From Pseudomonas sp. KK4 (GTDB lineage: Bacteria > Pseudomonadota > Gammaproteobacteria > Pseudomonadales > Pseudomonadaceae), in contig NZ_LYVP01000001.1 in assembly GCF_001984065.1 (NCBI RefSeq), positions 1 through 64,000 of the forward strand: a stretch of 64,000 nucleotides of DNA. Reading direction: 5' to 3'. Positions 36,092-44,690 of the stretch are shown here, one piece after another. The notes beneath the pieces were generated by a model, which ran no database searches, was not told the origin of the DNA, and saw nothing but the letters and a program-made list of their open reading frames with translations. The stretch's first letter is position 1. Each line of letters opens with the position of its first letter. A program made the translations under genes and the position numbers.

Positions 36092-37750
36092 TCAAGGCGA
36101 ATGCGTGGTATCCGCCAAATCATCGACAATCAACGCCCCGGTGTCGGACGTTTCCAGCACCACATACGCACTGCTGCAAAACAATGAATTCAGACGCTTC
36201 ATGTCGGCAATCAGCTCCAGGTGCACGGAGCTGGTCTCGATACTCTGCACGATCTTACGTTGCAAACGGCTGACATGGGCGTGGGCCAGGCGGCGTTCCT
36301 GTGCGCGAAAGCGACGTTTTTCACGAAGCAACTGCCGGGCACTTTCCTTGTCGGCACTGAGGAACACCGACAACCCCAGTCGCAGGTTGGCAATCAGCTG
36401 ACTGTGCAGCCCCGCCAATTCTTCCAGGCCCACTTCGGAGAACGAGCGACGCTGGGAGGTTTTCTGCTGCTGGACCTTGCGCAGCATGCGTTCGATCAGG
36501 TCGCTGGCCAGTTTCAGGTTGATCGCCAGTTCGATGATCTCCGCCCAGCGCCGACTGTCCTGGTCGCTGAGGTCCTCACGGGGCATTTGCGCCAGATACA
36601 GCTTGATGGCGCTGTAGAGCGCCTCCACGTCATCGGTCAGGCGGCGCATTTCCTGGGTGACGGCGGTTTGCTTGCCACGCAGCACGTCGAGCATGGCTTC
36701 GAGCATGTTGTCGATCAGGTCGCCCATGCGCAGGGTTTCCCGGGCCGCATTGGCCAGCGCCAGGCTAGGGGTGACGAGCGCGGTCAGGTCAAGGTGTCGC
36801 GGCTTGGCCGTGCCATTGGTTTCCGGGCGCTGCGGAAGCAACCAGGCGCAGAGCCTGGCCATCGGCCCGACGCTGGGCAGCAAAATCAAACAGCGCACGG
36901 TGTTGTAGAGCAGGTGGAAGCCAATGACCATTTCCTGCGGGCTGTAATCCAGGCTGTCGATCCAGTGCACCAAGGGGTCGAGTACCGGAATGATCAGCAA
37001 CAGGCCAATCAGTTTGTAGAGCAGGCTGCCCAACGCCACCTGACGTCCGGCGGCGTTCTGCATGCTGGTACTGAGAAACGCCAGCACGCCACTGCCGATA
37101 TTGGCGCCGATTACCAGGCCGATGGCCACCGGCAGGCTGATCACGCTGGCGCCGGCCAGGGTGGCGGTCAGCAATACCGCCGCCAGGCTTGAGTAGGAAA
37201 TCATCGCGAACAGCGCACCGACCAGGGCATCGAGCAGGATGTCGCCGGTCAGCGAGGCAAAGATCACCTTCACCCCTTGGGCGTGGGTGATGGGCGCAGC
37301 CGCTTCGACGATCAGTTGCAGCGCCAGGATGATCAACCCCAGGCCGATACTGACGCGGCCCATCTGGCCCAGGCGGGTCTGCTTGCGTGACAGGAAGAAA
37401 ATCACCCCAAGGAAGATCAGCAGTGGTGACAGCCAGGACAGGTCCAAGGTCAGCACCCGCGCCATCAGCGCCGTACCGACATCGGCCCCGAGCATGGTCG
37501 CCAGCGCCGGCGTCAGCGCCATCAGGCCTTGACCGACAAAGGAGGTGACGAGCATTGCCGTGGCGTTGCTGCTCTGGACCATCGCGGTCACGACAATCCC
37601 TGCGATAAAAGCCAGCCAGCGCTTGGACATGTTCTGGCCAATGACATGGCGCAGGTTGGAACCGTAGACCCGCAGGATGCCGGTTCGGACGATGTGCGTG
37701 CCCCAGATCAGCAAGGCCACGGCGGAAAGCAAATTGAGCAGGGTGAGCAT
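36092..37750 (-). CDS. Na/Pi cotransporter family protein with PhoU-like domain
   Basis: This 552-aa protein has two inverted Na_Pi_cotrans repeats in the membrane part (about residues 1-310; QSSNATAMLVTSFVG and GANIGSGVLAFLS carry the QSS-type motifs) and a cytoplasmic PhoU-like helical domain (about 345-550). It resembles E. coli YjbB, which exports phosphate, so the direction of transport is uncertain. The start MLTLLNLLSAV is preferred; the open frame upstream adds 36 residues without a membrane-compatible context. Confidence 0.87.
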   Translation of the reverse strand: MLTLLNLLSAVALLIWGTHIVRTGILRVYGSNLRHVIGQNMSKRWLAFIAGIVVTAMVQSSNATAMLVTSFVGQGLMALTPALATMLGADVGTALMARVLTLDLSWLSPLLIFLGVIFFLSRKQTRLGQMGRVSIGLGLIILALQLIVEAAAPITHAQGVKVIFASLTGDILLDALVGALFAMISYSSLAAVLLTATLAGASVISLPVAIGLVIGANIGSGVLAFLSTSMQNAAGRQVALGSLLYKLIGLLLIIPVLDPLVHWIDSLDYSPQEMVIGFHLLYNTVRCLILLPSVGPMARLCAWLLPQRPETNGTAKPRHLDLTALVTPSLALANAARETLRMGDLIDNMLEAMLDVLRGKQTAVTQEMRRLTDDVEALYSAIKLYLAQMPREDLSDQDSRRWAEIIELAINLKLASDLIERMLRKVQQQKTSQRRSFSEVGLEELAGLHSQLIANLRLGLSVFLSADKESARQLLREKRRFRAQERRLAHAHVSRLQRKIVQSIETSSVHLELIADMKRLNSLFCSSAYVVLETSDTGALIVDDLADTTHSP

Positions 37751-37927
37751 AAGGGCCCCCTGTGGTGTAGCGCCCCAAAGGAGCAAGTTGACGGTACCGC
37801 GCGAGTTTCTACGTCTTGTACTTAAGCTGTAGTTGGCTAACGGTCTGGGCGCCAGCATCGCATAGCTAAACAGCGAGTTGAAACAAAACTGTCATGAAAA
37901 CAGCTTCATGCCATCACGCAAAACAAA

Positions 37928-38017
37928 TGTGGGAGCGGGCTTGCTCGCGAAAGCGGTGTATCAGGCAACAATGATGTCGACTGACACTCCCTCTTCGCGA
38001 GCAAGCCCGCTCCCACA
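37928..38017. repeat. REPIN (family A)
   Basis: Inverted arms at 37928-37953 and 37993-38017 match the family A core. The 39-base loop includes GTCGACTGACAC, sharing the CTGACAC string with the identical pair near 28.3 and 29.7 kb. Confidence 0.9.
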
Positions 38018-38043
38018 GGTCTTGCTGCGTTACAGCATTCGGG

Positions 38044-38811
38044 TTATTGCCCTGGAATGTCCTTGCGCAGTTTCACCGGATCCTGCTGCTTTTTCTTTTT
38101 CGCGATGGCAGTGCGCATCTTGATGTTGATCGCTTCCACCGCCAGCGAGAACGCCATGGCGAAGTAGACATAGCCCTTAGGTACGTGGACATCCAGGGAC
38201 TCGGCGATCAGCACGGTACCGACGATCAGCAGGAACGACAGCGCCAGCATCTTCAGCGACGGGTGCTTGTCGATGAACTCGCTGATGGTGCCCGACGCCC
38301 ACATCATCACCAGTACGGCGACGATGATTGCCGCGACCATGACCGGAACGTGGGAAACCATGCCGACAGCGGTGATCACCGAATCCAGCGAGAACACGAT
38401 GTCGATGATCGCGATCTGGATGATGGTGTAGAGGAAGTTGCCGCCCTTGCCGCTCGGCTCTTCGCTGGTTTCGTCTTCACCTTCCAGCGCGTGATACATC
38501 TCTTGCGAGCTTTTCCACAGCAGGAACAGGCCACCGAAGAACAGGATCAGGTCTCGTCCGGAAATGCCCTGGCCGAACACCACGAACAGATCGGCCGTGA
38601 GGCGCATGACCCAGGTGATCGACAGCAGCAACAGAATCCGCGTGACCATGGCCAGCGCCAGACCGAAGATTCGGGTGCGCGCCTGCATGTGCTTGGGCAT
38701 GCGGCTGACCAGGATCGAAATCATGATGATGTTATCGATACCCAGAACGATTTCCAGGGCGGTCAGGGTAAAGAAGGCAACCCAGATTTCAGGGTTGGTC
38801 AGCCATTCCAT
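38044..38811 (-). CDS. TerC-family integral membrane protein
   Basis: This 255-aa protein has seven membrane segments and the TerC acidic motifs EIVLGIDNIIM and IAIIDIVFSLDSVITA, which are implicated in metal ion (manganese or calcium) export. A Lys-rich tail (AKKKKQQDPVKL) ends the chain. No yybP-ykoY (manganese) riboswitch is recognisable in the 85-base gap upstream. It follows the citrate transporter gene on the same strand and could be read from it. Confidence 0.88.
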   Translation of the reverse strand: MEWLTNPEIWVAFFTLTALEIVLGIDNIIMISILVSRMPKHMQARTRIFGLALAMVTRILLLLSITWVMRLTADLFVVFGQGISGRDLILFFGGLFLLWKSSQEMYHALEGEDETSEEPSGKGGNFLYTIIQIAIIDIVFSLDSVITAVGMVSHVPVMVAAIIVAVLVMMWASGTISEFIDKHPSLKMLALSFLLIVGTVLIAESLDVHVPKGYVYFAMAFSLAVEAINIKMRTAIAKKKKQQDPVKLRKDIPGQ

Positions 38812-38896
38812 GTGTATTCCTTTGAGCGATTGTTAAACCACAACGGGCCCCGACTTCGAACAGCGAAGCCTGGACCCGATGCGGTGAGTCTTGGGC

Positions 38897-40204
38897 TTAT
38901 AGAGTGCTGAACAGCGGGAAAATCCCCATCAGCAATGCTGCAACCAGTATGCACATGCACACCAATACTGCCCACTTGAGGGTAAAGCGTTGGTGATCAC
39001 CGAAATCGATACCGGCCAGGGCCACCAGCAGGTAGGTCGATGGTACCAGCGGGCTCAGCAAGTGGACGGGCTGACCGACGATCGAGGCACGTGCCATTTC
39101 CACCGCGGTTATACCGTAGTGGCTGGCGGCTTCGGCAAGTACCGGTAACACGCCGTAATAAAATGCATCGTTCGACATGAAGAACGTGAACGGCATGCTC
39201 ACCAGCGCCGTGATCACCGCCAGGTACGGGCCCAGGAAATCAGGGATTACCGCCAACAGGCTCTTGGACATGGCATCGACCATGCCGGTGCCCGAAAGGA
39301 TACCGGTGAAGATACCGGCGGCAAAGATCAGCCCGACCACTGCCAGCACGCTGCCGGCATGGGCCGCGATGCGGTCCTTCTGGTGTTGCAGGTTCGGGTA
39401 GTTGACGATCATGGCGATACTGAAAGCCACCATGAACAGTACCGGCAGCGGCAGCAGGCCAGCGACCAGGGTGCACATCAGGCCCAGGGTCAGGGCACCG
39501 TTGAACCAGATCAGGCTCGGACGACGGGCGTCCGGGAACTGCGAAACAGTGATTTCGCTGTGATCGATTTCATCACCGATCAAGTGCAGTTCACCCAGAC
39601 GCGCACGTTCACGTTTGCCGTAGAAGTAGGCAATGGCCAGGATCGCCAGAACACCGGCAGCCATCGCCGGAATCATCGGGACGAAAATGGCCGACGGGTC
39701 CACGTGCAGCGCACTGGCGGCACGGGCGGTCGGCCCCCCCCAAGGGGTCATGTTCATCACGCCACCGGCCAGGATGATCAGACCCGCCATGATCCGCGGG
39801 CTCATGCCGATGCGGCTGTAGAGCGGCAGCATCGCGGCCACACAGATCATGTAGGTGGTTGCGCCGTCACCGTCCAGGGACACGACCAGTGCGAGCACGG
39901 CGGTACCGACCGACACCTTCAAAGGGTCGCCCTTGACCATTTTCAGGATCTTGCGCACGGCCGGGTCGAACAGGCCGGAATCGATCATCAGGGCAAAGTA
40001 CAGAATGGCGAACATCAGCATCACGCCGGTCGGCGCGAGTTTGGTGATGCCTTCGAGCATCATCGGGCCGATTTTCGGGCCGAAACCGCCGAACAGGGCG
40101 AAGATGATCGGGATCAGGATCAGGGCGATCAGCGCGGACAGGCGCTTGGTCATGATCAGGAACATGAACGTGATGACCATGGCAAAGCCAAGGAAAGTCA
40201 GCAT
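38897..40204 (-). CDS. CitMHS-family citrate:proton (metal-citrate) symporter
   Basis: This is a 435-aa, twelve-segment transporter of the CitMHS family. Landmarks are the SLDGDGATTYMICVAAMLPLY and MNMTPWGGPTARAA motifs and the AGIFTGILSGTGMVDAM repeat. Such proteins import citrate, often complexed with Mg or Ca. The 405-base region upstream carries two inverted repeats and a REPIN. The TerC gene follows, whose putative metal export could balance metal entering with citrate; that link is speculation. Confidence 0.9.
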   Translation of the reverse strand: MLTFLGFAMVITFMFLIMTKRLSALIALILIPIIFALFGGFGPKIGPMMLEGITKLAPTGVMLMFAILYFALMIDSGLFDPAVRKILKMVKGDPLKVSVGTAVLALVVSLDGDGATTYMICVAAMLPLYSRIGMSPRIMAGLIILAGGVMNMTPWGGPTARAASALHVDPSAIFVPMIPAMAAGVLAILAIAYFYGKRERARLGELHLIGDEIDHSEITVSQFPDARRPSLIWFNGALTLGLMCTLVAGLLPLPVLFMVAFSIAMIVNYPNLQHQKDRIAAHAGSVLAVVGLIFAAGIFTGILSGTGMVDAMSKSLLAVIPDFLGPYLAVITALVSMPFTFFMSNDAFYYGVLPVLAEAASHYGITAVEMARASIVGQPVHLLSPLVPSTYLLVALAGIDFGDHQRFTLKWAVLVCMCILVAALLMGIFPLFSTL

Positions 40205-40355
40205 GGGAATACTCCAGGCGTAGCGCGGCTAGGGAATGAGCGGACCGGGTCGATCAGCGCAGAACGGGAAGCACGAGACGTACGGATGGAGTAGCGGCGA
40301 AGCGGCGGGTAGCAAAGGACATCAGGATCACCATTGTTGTTGTTAAATGGACCTG

Positions 40356-40375
40356 GCGAGCAATCGAACGCTCGC
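40356..40375. promoter_or_regulatory. Inverted repeat upstream of the citrate transporter (site 1)
   Basis: GCGAGC-N8-GCTCGC is a perfect 6-8-6 dyad 152 bases upstream of the CitMHS start. It has the same geometry as a second dyad 100 bases further out. It is a candidate operator with an unknown regulator. Confidence 0.4.
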
Positions 40376-40457
40376 ATTGGCCAACCGGTCTGTTGCCGGC
40401 AGTGAGGGCGATCCTAATCGCGCAAGCTTTCAGCCAGCTTTCGCCGATGAAAGCGTT

Positions 40458-40477
40458 GACCGGAAGTACAACCGGTC
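40458..40477. promoter_or_regulatory. Inverted repeat upstream of the citrate transporter (site 2)
   Basis: GACCGG-N8-CCGGTC is a perfect 6-8-6 dyad in the divergent gap between the CitMHS and GFA genes. The shared geometry with site 1 suggests two dimer sites, although the half-site sequences differ. Confidence 0.4.
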
Positions 40478-40513
40478 GTCGGACAGGGCAGGGCGGCACA
40501 CCGGGCCGGAACC

Positions 40514-40578
40514 GTCGCGAGCAAACCCGCTACCACAGGGTACGGATACCAATGTGGGGGCGGGCTTGCTCGCGAAGG
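40514..40578. repeat. REPIN (family A, short loop)
   Basis: The arms 40514-40537 (with two changes, GCAAACCCGCTACC) and 40553-40578 (one change, GGGGGCGGG) enclose only 15 bases. It lies 32 bases upstream of the GFA gene start. Confidence 0.85.
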
Positions 40579-40609
40579 CGTTGTTCCAGACACATCAGGA
40601 GGCACCAGA

Positions 40610-41011
40610 ATGGCTGACATCCACACAGGCGGCTGCCATTGCGGACAGCTGCGCTATCAGTTCAACGGGCCGCTGCACGACATCGCCCACTGCCACTGTT
40701 CGATTTGCCGCCGAGTCAGCGGCGGCATCGTCACCACCTGGATCACCGTCCCCGCTTCAACTTTTCAATGGCTGGCCGGGACGCCCAAGCGGTACGACTC
40801 GTCCTCCACCTGCCAACGCTATTTCTGCGAACACTGCGGGGCGCAACTGGCATTGATCACCGAACTCAGCCCCGAAAGCATCGACGTGACCATCGCCACC
40901 CTCGACCACCCCGAGCAGGCAGCTGCCGAGCGCCACATCTGGACCGACAGCCGTTTGCCCTGGTTGCACCTGGACGAACACCTGCCGGGTGAAGCCGAAG
41001 AATCGTTGTGA
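40610..41011 (+). CDS. GFA-family (glutathione-dependent formaldehyde-activating) protein
   Basis: This 133-aa zinc protein has the CENP-V/GFA fold: GCHCG (residues 8-12), CHCSIC (28-33) and FCEHCG provide two zinc sites. Despite the name, most members have no proven formaldehyde activity. It is cytoplasmic and stands alone. Its stop abuts the stop of the convergent DOPA dioxygenase-like gene with no intergenic base. Confidence 0.88.
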   Translation: MADIHTGGCHCGQLRYQFNGPLHDIAHCHCSICRRVSGGIVTTWITVPASTFQWLAGTPKRYDSSSTCQRYFCEHCGAQLALITELSPESIDVTIATLDHPEQAAAERHIWTDSRLPWLHLDEHLPGEAEESL

Positions 41012-41338
41012 TCAAAAAATAGACAGGTTCAGCGGCCGGATCGCCCCCATCCAGATCGCGTGCTCGCTGTGGTCCAGCAGATCGTTGCCGGTGTCCGGGT
41101 GCAGGAACACCACCAGCCCCTTGCGGTTGAGCGCCAGCCACGGCAGCACCTCGCCGATCAGCTCCGGTCCGAAAGCCAATTGGCAGCTCCAGTCCGGGTG
41201 CGGGCCCACGGCGCGCTCGTGAACGCGGCCCATTTTCAACGGGAACAGGCTCGCAGCCTGCTCACAGAGTGATCGGGCCTGATCGATGCTGTCGGCGTCG
41301 AAATACACGTGGGCGTGATAGCCCTTGATCTGTTGCAT
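41012..41338 (-). CDS. DOPA 4,5-dioxygenase family protein
   Basis: This 108-aa protein has the ferredoxin-like fold of the DOPA 4,5-dioxygenase family: GYHAHVYFD (metal-ligand His residues), AVGPHPDWSCQL and VVFLHPDTGNDLLDH. Relatives cleave catechols extradiolically, but the natural substrate in Pseudomonas is unknown. The start MQQIKGYHAH is preferred to one 11 codons upstream. Confidence 0.87.
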   Translation of the reverse strand: MQQIKGYHAHVYFDADSIDQARSLCEQAASLFPLKMGRVHERAVGPHPDWSCQLAFGPELIGEVLPWLALNRKGLVVFLHPDTGNDLLDHSEHAIWMGAIRPLNLSIF

Positions 41339-41422
41339 CTCAATCCCTCCAAAACCCAGTAGAACCCTCACCGTTTCCTACAGGTCACACGCCATATACA
41401 CAGGAAAGTGTGGAGCTCAGCC

Positions 41423-42088
41423 ATGAAAAATGCCGAAACCCCGGTGGTCAAAGTGGTGCTTTATGGTGCCATGAGTAGCCTGGGCAGTGCGCTGATGGCT
41501 GAAATGCTGCGGCGCCAGCATGAAGTGATCGCGATTCTCGACGACCTGACGGCGCTCGCGCCACGCCCGGGTCTGCGCACCAAGAGCGGCAATCTGTTCG
41601 ATGCTGAACGCGTCAAGCAAAGCGTGGCCGGCAGCTCGGCGGTCATTTGCCTACTCGACGCACCCGGGTTGCCGTTAAACAGCGAATACGTGGAAAAATC
41701 CATCGTTCCGGGGCCGGTGGAGCAGGTACTCGCGGCCGATGCGTTGATCGACGGGATGCAGGCTGCGGGCATTAACCGGTTGTTTCTGGTTGGCGATTTC
41801 GACGTCCTGGACGATCCGGAGACTTTTGATCCCCTGCAGCGTCACGCCGCCGAGGAAATCCGCGAAGCCCTGCAAAGCAGCGCCTTGCAGTGGACCCTGG
41901 TGAATGCGCCTAGAGGTGTCCCCGGTTTGACCATCGAGCATTTCAGCCAGGTCAGCAGCTCCCTTGAGCCCGGCCTGAAAGAACCGCTGGAGCGCTTGAT
42001 GCGCACGGCAACCGGGATTGCCGATGAATTGCGTTTGAATCTGCATATCGGGGAACACGTGAATTTCGTCGCGGCATCCGCGTTTTGA
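41423..42088 (+). CDS. NAD(P)-binding Rossmann-fold oxidoreductase
   Basis: This 221-aa protein of the atypical short-chain dehydrogenase (NAD(P)H-binding/NmrA-like) group has the nucleotide-binding motif VVLYGAMSSLGSAL, then ILDDLTAL, GNLFDAERV and RLFLVGDFDVL. No catalytic YxxxK is evident, so it may be a sensor or an atypical reductase. It ends six bases before the stop of the convergent LysR gene. Confidence 0.75.
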   Translation: MKNAETPVVKVVLYGAMSSLGSALMAEMLRRQHEVIAILDDLTALAPRPGLRTKSGNLFDAERVKQSVAGSSAVICLLDAPGLPLNSEYVEKSIVPGPVEQVLAADALIDGMQAAGINRLFLVGDFDVLDDPETFDPLQRHAAEEIREALQSSALQWTLVNAPRGVPGLTIEHFSQVSSSLEPGLKEPLERLMRTATGIADELRLNLHIGEHVNFVAASAF

Positions 42089-42094
42089 AATCTT

Positions 42095-43045
42095 TCACAC
42101 TGCAATGGACGGCAGCGCCAATCCATTGAGCGATTGCGCGCTGCTCGCCTGCTCCGCCATCAACCAATCGACAAACCGCTGGATCAAGGCACCGCGCCGT
42201 TTGCGCTGCGGCAGTACCACGTAGTATCCCAGCCGCGACATCACGCTCTCGGCAATCGGCCGGCACAGCAAACCCTGCGCCAGCAAGTTATCCACAAGAT
42301 GCCGCCAGCCTATCGCCACGCCTTGCCCGCCAATCGCGGCCTGGATCAGCAAGGTGTAGTTATCGAATCGCAGTTGGCCCGGGGCGGGCGGCGAGGTGAT
42401 GCCCAATTGGCGAAACACGCCGCTCCAGTCGAACCAGTTGCTGCTGTTTTCACCCCGCAAATGCAACAACGGCAGCTCCAGCAACGCCTTGGCCGGCAAG
42501 GGCAGGGGGCGTTCATTGAGCAGCTGCGGGCTGCACACCGGGAAGACTTCCTCGCTGAACAACCAATGACTTTCCCCCTGCTTGAAGCGGCCATCGCCGA
42601 ACAACACCGCCACATCGATATCGGTGCGCAACATGTTGTGGCTGCGCTCACTGGTCACCAGGCTGACGTCCACTTGCGGGTTAGCGGCGTGAAAGCGGTG
42701 CAAACGTGGCATCAGCCAGTAGGCGGCGAAGGCGAAATCGGTGGCGACCTGCAGCACCTCATGCTGATCCTGTGCACTGATTGCGCTTAATCCTGCGTCG
42801 ATATTCTGCAAACCGAGTTGAACCTGCTCGAAAAGGATCATCCCGGCCTCGGTCAGTTCGATGCCACGGTAGATACGGTCGAACAGGCGAGTCGCCAGTT
42901 GCTCCTCCAGCCGCTTGATCTGCTGGCTGATCGCCGGTTGCGTGGTACCCAGTTCAACGGCTGCCGCCGTGAAGCTGCGTTGTCGCGCCGCCGCTTCAAA
43001 GGCGCGGAGCAGATCCAGGGACAGGTCACCGAGGGCGTCATACAT
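42095..43045 (-). CDS. LysR-family regulator of choline-sulfate utilisation
   Basis: This 316-aa LysR-type regulator has an N-terminal winged helix (LLRAFEAAARQRSFTAAAVELGTTQPAISQQIKRLE) and a substrate-binding domain (about residues 95-300). It is divergent from betC, and the same pairing occurs in other pseudomonads, so it very likely senses choline-O-sulfate or choline and activates betC. A 15-bp dyad in the shared gap is the probable operator. Confidence 0.88.
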   Translation of the reverse strand: MYDALGDLSLDLLRAFEAAARQRSFTAAAVELGTTQPAISQQIKRLEEQLATRLFDRIYRGIELTEAGMILFEQVQLGLQNIDAGLSAISAQDQHEVLQVATDFAFAAYWLMPRLHRFHAANPQVDVSLVTSERSHNMLRTDIDVAVLFGDGRFKQGESHWLFSEEVFPVCSPQLLNERPLPLPAKALLELPLLHLRGENSSNWFDWSGVFRQLGITSPPAPGQLRFDNYTLLIQAAIGGQGVAIGWRHLVDNLLAQGLLCRPIAESVMSRLGYYVVLPQRKRRGALIQRFVDWLMAEQASSAQSLNGLALPSIAV

Positions 43046-43096
43046 AAGCTGTGCTTATCCTAGTCATTGTCGCGCATGGGCTTTACCGCAGAGTGT

Positions 43097-43111
43097 GAGG
43101 ATTACATCCTC
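43097..43111. promoter_or_regulatory. Candidate LysR operator between the regulator and betC
   Basis: GAGGAT-TAC-ATCCTC is a perfect dyad in the 114-base divergent gap, about 50 bases from each start codon. Its size and place fit a LysR-type recognition site. Confidence 0.6.
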
Positions 43112-43159
43112 GATCACAGCACTCTCGCATAAATATCCACTATGGAATGCCGCGATCAC

Positions 43160-44674
43160 ATGAAGCGCAAGAACATTCTTTTCATCATGGCCGATCAAAT
43201 GGCCGCGCCAATGTTGCCGTTCTACGGCCCTTCGCCCATCAAACTGCCCAATTTGAGCCGCCTCGCCGCCCAAGGCGTGGTGTTCGACTCCGCTTACTGC
43301 AACAGCCCACTGTGCGCGCCGTCGCGATTTACCCTGGTCAGCGGCCAGTTGCCGAGCAAGATCGGCGCCTACGACAACGCCGCGGATTTCCCGGCCGACG
43401 TGCCGACCTATGCCCACTACCTGCGTCGCCTCGGCTACCGCACCGCGCTGTCGGGCAAGATGCATTTCTGCGGCCCGGACCAGCTCCACGGTTACGAAGA
43501 ACGCCTGACCAGTGACATTTATCCGGCCGATTACGGCTGGGCGGTGAACTGGGATGAGCCAGACGTACGGCCGAGTTGGTACCACAACATGTCATCGGTG
43601 CTGCAGGCAGGACCTTGCGTGCGGACCAATCAGCTGGATTTCGACGAAGAGGTGGTGTTCAAGGCCCAGCAATACCTCTTCGATCACATCCGCGAGGATG
43701 GCGACCAGCCGTTTTGCCTGACCGTTTCCATGACCCATCCCCACGACCCGTACACCATTCCCAAGGCGTTCTGGGAATTGTATGACGACGCCGATATCCC
43801 GTTGCCCGCGACGCCGAATCAGCAGGATCTCGATCCGCACTCCCAGCGTTTGCTCAAGGTGTATGACCTGTGGGACAAGCCACTGCCTGTGGATAAGATT
43901 CGCGATGCACGCCGTGCCTATTTCGGTGCTTGCAGCTATATCGACAGCAACGTCGGCAAACTCCTGCAAACGCTGGAAGATACCGGTCTGATCGACGACA
44001 CCATCATCGTGTTCTCCGGTGACCACGGCGACATGCTCGGCGAGCGCGGCCTCTGGTACAAAATGCACTGGTATGAAATGGCTGCACGAGTGCCCCTGTT
44101 GATAAGTGCGCCGGGGCAGTTTGGTGCCGGTCGGGTCAGCGCTTCAGTCTCCACCGCGGACCTGTTGCCTACGTTTGTAGAGCTGGCAGGCGGCTCCCTG
44201 GAACCAGGCCTGCCGCTGGACGGCCGTTCTCTGGTTCCGCATCTGCAAGGGCAGGGCGGCCACGATGAAGTCTTTGGTGAATACATGGCCGAAGGCACCA
44301 TCGGTCCGCTGATGATGATCCGCCGCGGCGCCTATAAATTTATCTACAGCGAAGATGACCCTTGCCTACTCTTCGATGTGCACAATGATCCGCGCGAACT
44401 GGAAGAACTCAGCCAGTCGCCGCAACATCGCCAGCTGTTCGCCGATTTTATCGCCGAAGCACGGGCCAAATGGAACATTCCGGCGATACACCACCAGGTG
44501 CTCGCGAGCCAGCGCCGGCGGCGGTTCGTCGCCGACGCGCTGACCATCGGCAAGCTGAAGAGCTGGGACCACCAGCCGCTGGTGGACGCCAGTCAGCAAT
44601 ACATGCGCAACCATATCGACCTCGATGATCTGGAGCGTAAAGCACGTTATCCACAACCCTGCCAAAACCAATAA
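43160..44674 (+). CDS. betC: Choline-sulfatase BetC
   Basis: This 504-aa type I sulfatase hydrolyses choline-O-sulfate to choline and sulfate. The catalytic cysteine that becomes formylglycine is C52 in LCAPSR. Metal ligands are in IMADQM and FSGDHGDMLGERG. The C-terminal part (WNIPAIHHQVLASQRRRRFV) is typical of BetC. There is no signal peptide, so it is cytoplasmic. The start MKRKNILF is preferred to an ATG six codons upstream. It begins a choline-sulfate cluster with a choline-binding protein and SulP. Confidence 0.95.
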   Translation: MKRKNILFIMADQMAAPMLPFYGPSPIKLPNLSRLAAQGVVFDSAYCNSPLCAPSRFTLVSGQLPSKIGAYDNAADFPADVPTYAHYLRRLGYRTALSGKMHFCGPDQLHGYEERLTSDIYPADYGWAVNWDEPDVRPSWYHNMSSVLQAGPCVRTNQLDFDEEVVFKAQQYLFDHIREDGDQPFCLTVSMTHPHDPYTIPKAFWELYDDADIPLPATPNQQDLDPHSQRLLKVYDLWDKPLPVDKIRDARRAYFGACSYIDSNVGKLLQTLEDTGLIDDTIIVFSGDHGDMLGERGLWYKMHWYEMAARVPLLISAPGQFGAGRVSASVSTADLLPTFVELAGGSLEPGLPLDGRSLVPHLQGQGGHDEVFGEYMAEGTIGPLMMIRRGAYKFIYSEDDPCLLFDVHNDPRELEELSQSPQHRQLFADFIAEARAKWNIPAIHHQVLASQRRRRFVADALTIGKLKSWDHQPLVDASQQYMRNHIDLDDLERKARYPQPCQNQ

Positions 44675-44690
44675 TGTTAAGGGGAAGTCC

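Noticed and set aside
38812..38896. Manganese (yybP-ykoY) riboswitch upstream of the TerC gene
   Set aside because: The 85-base gap is too short and lacks the conserved paired loops.
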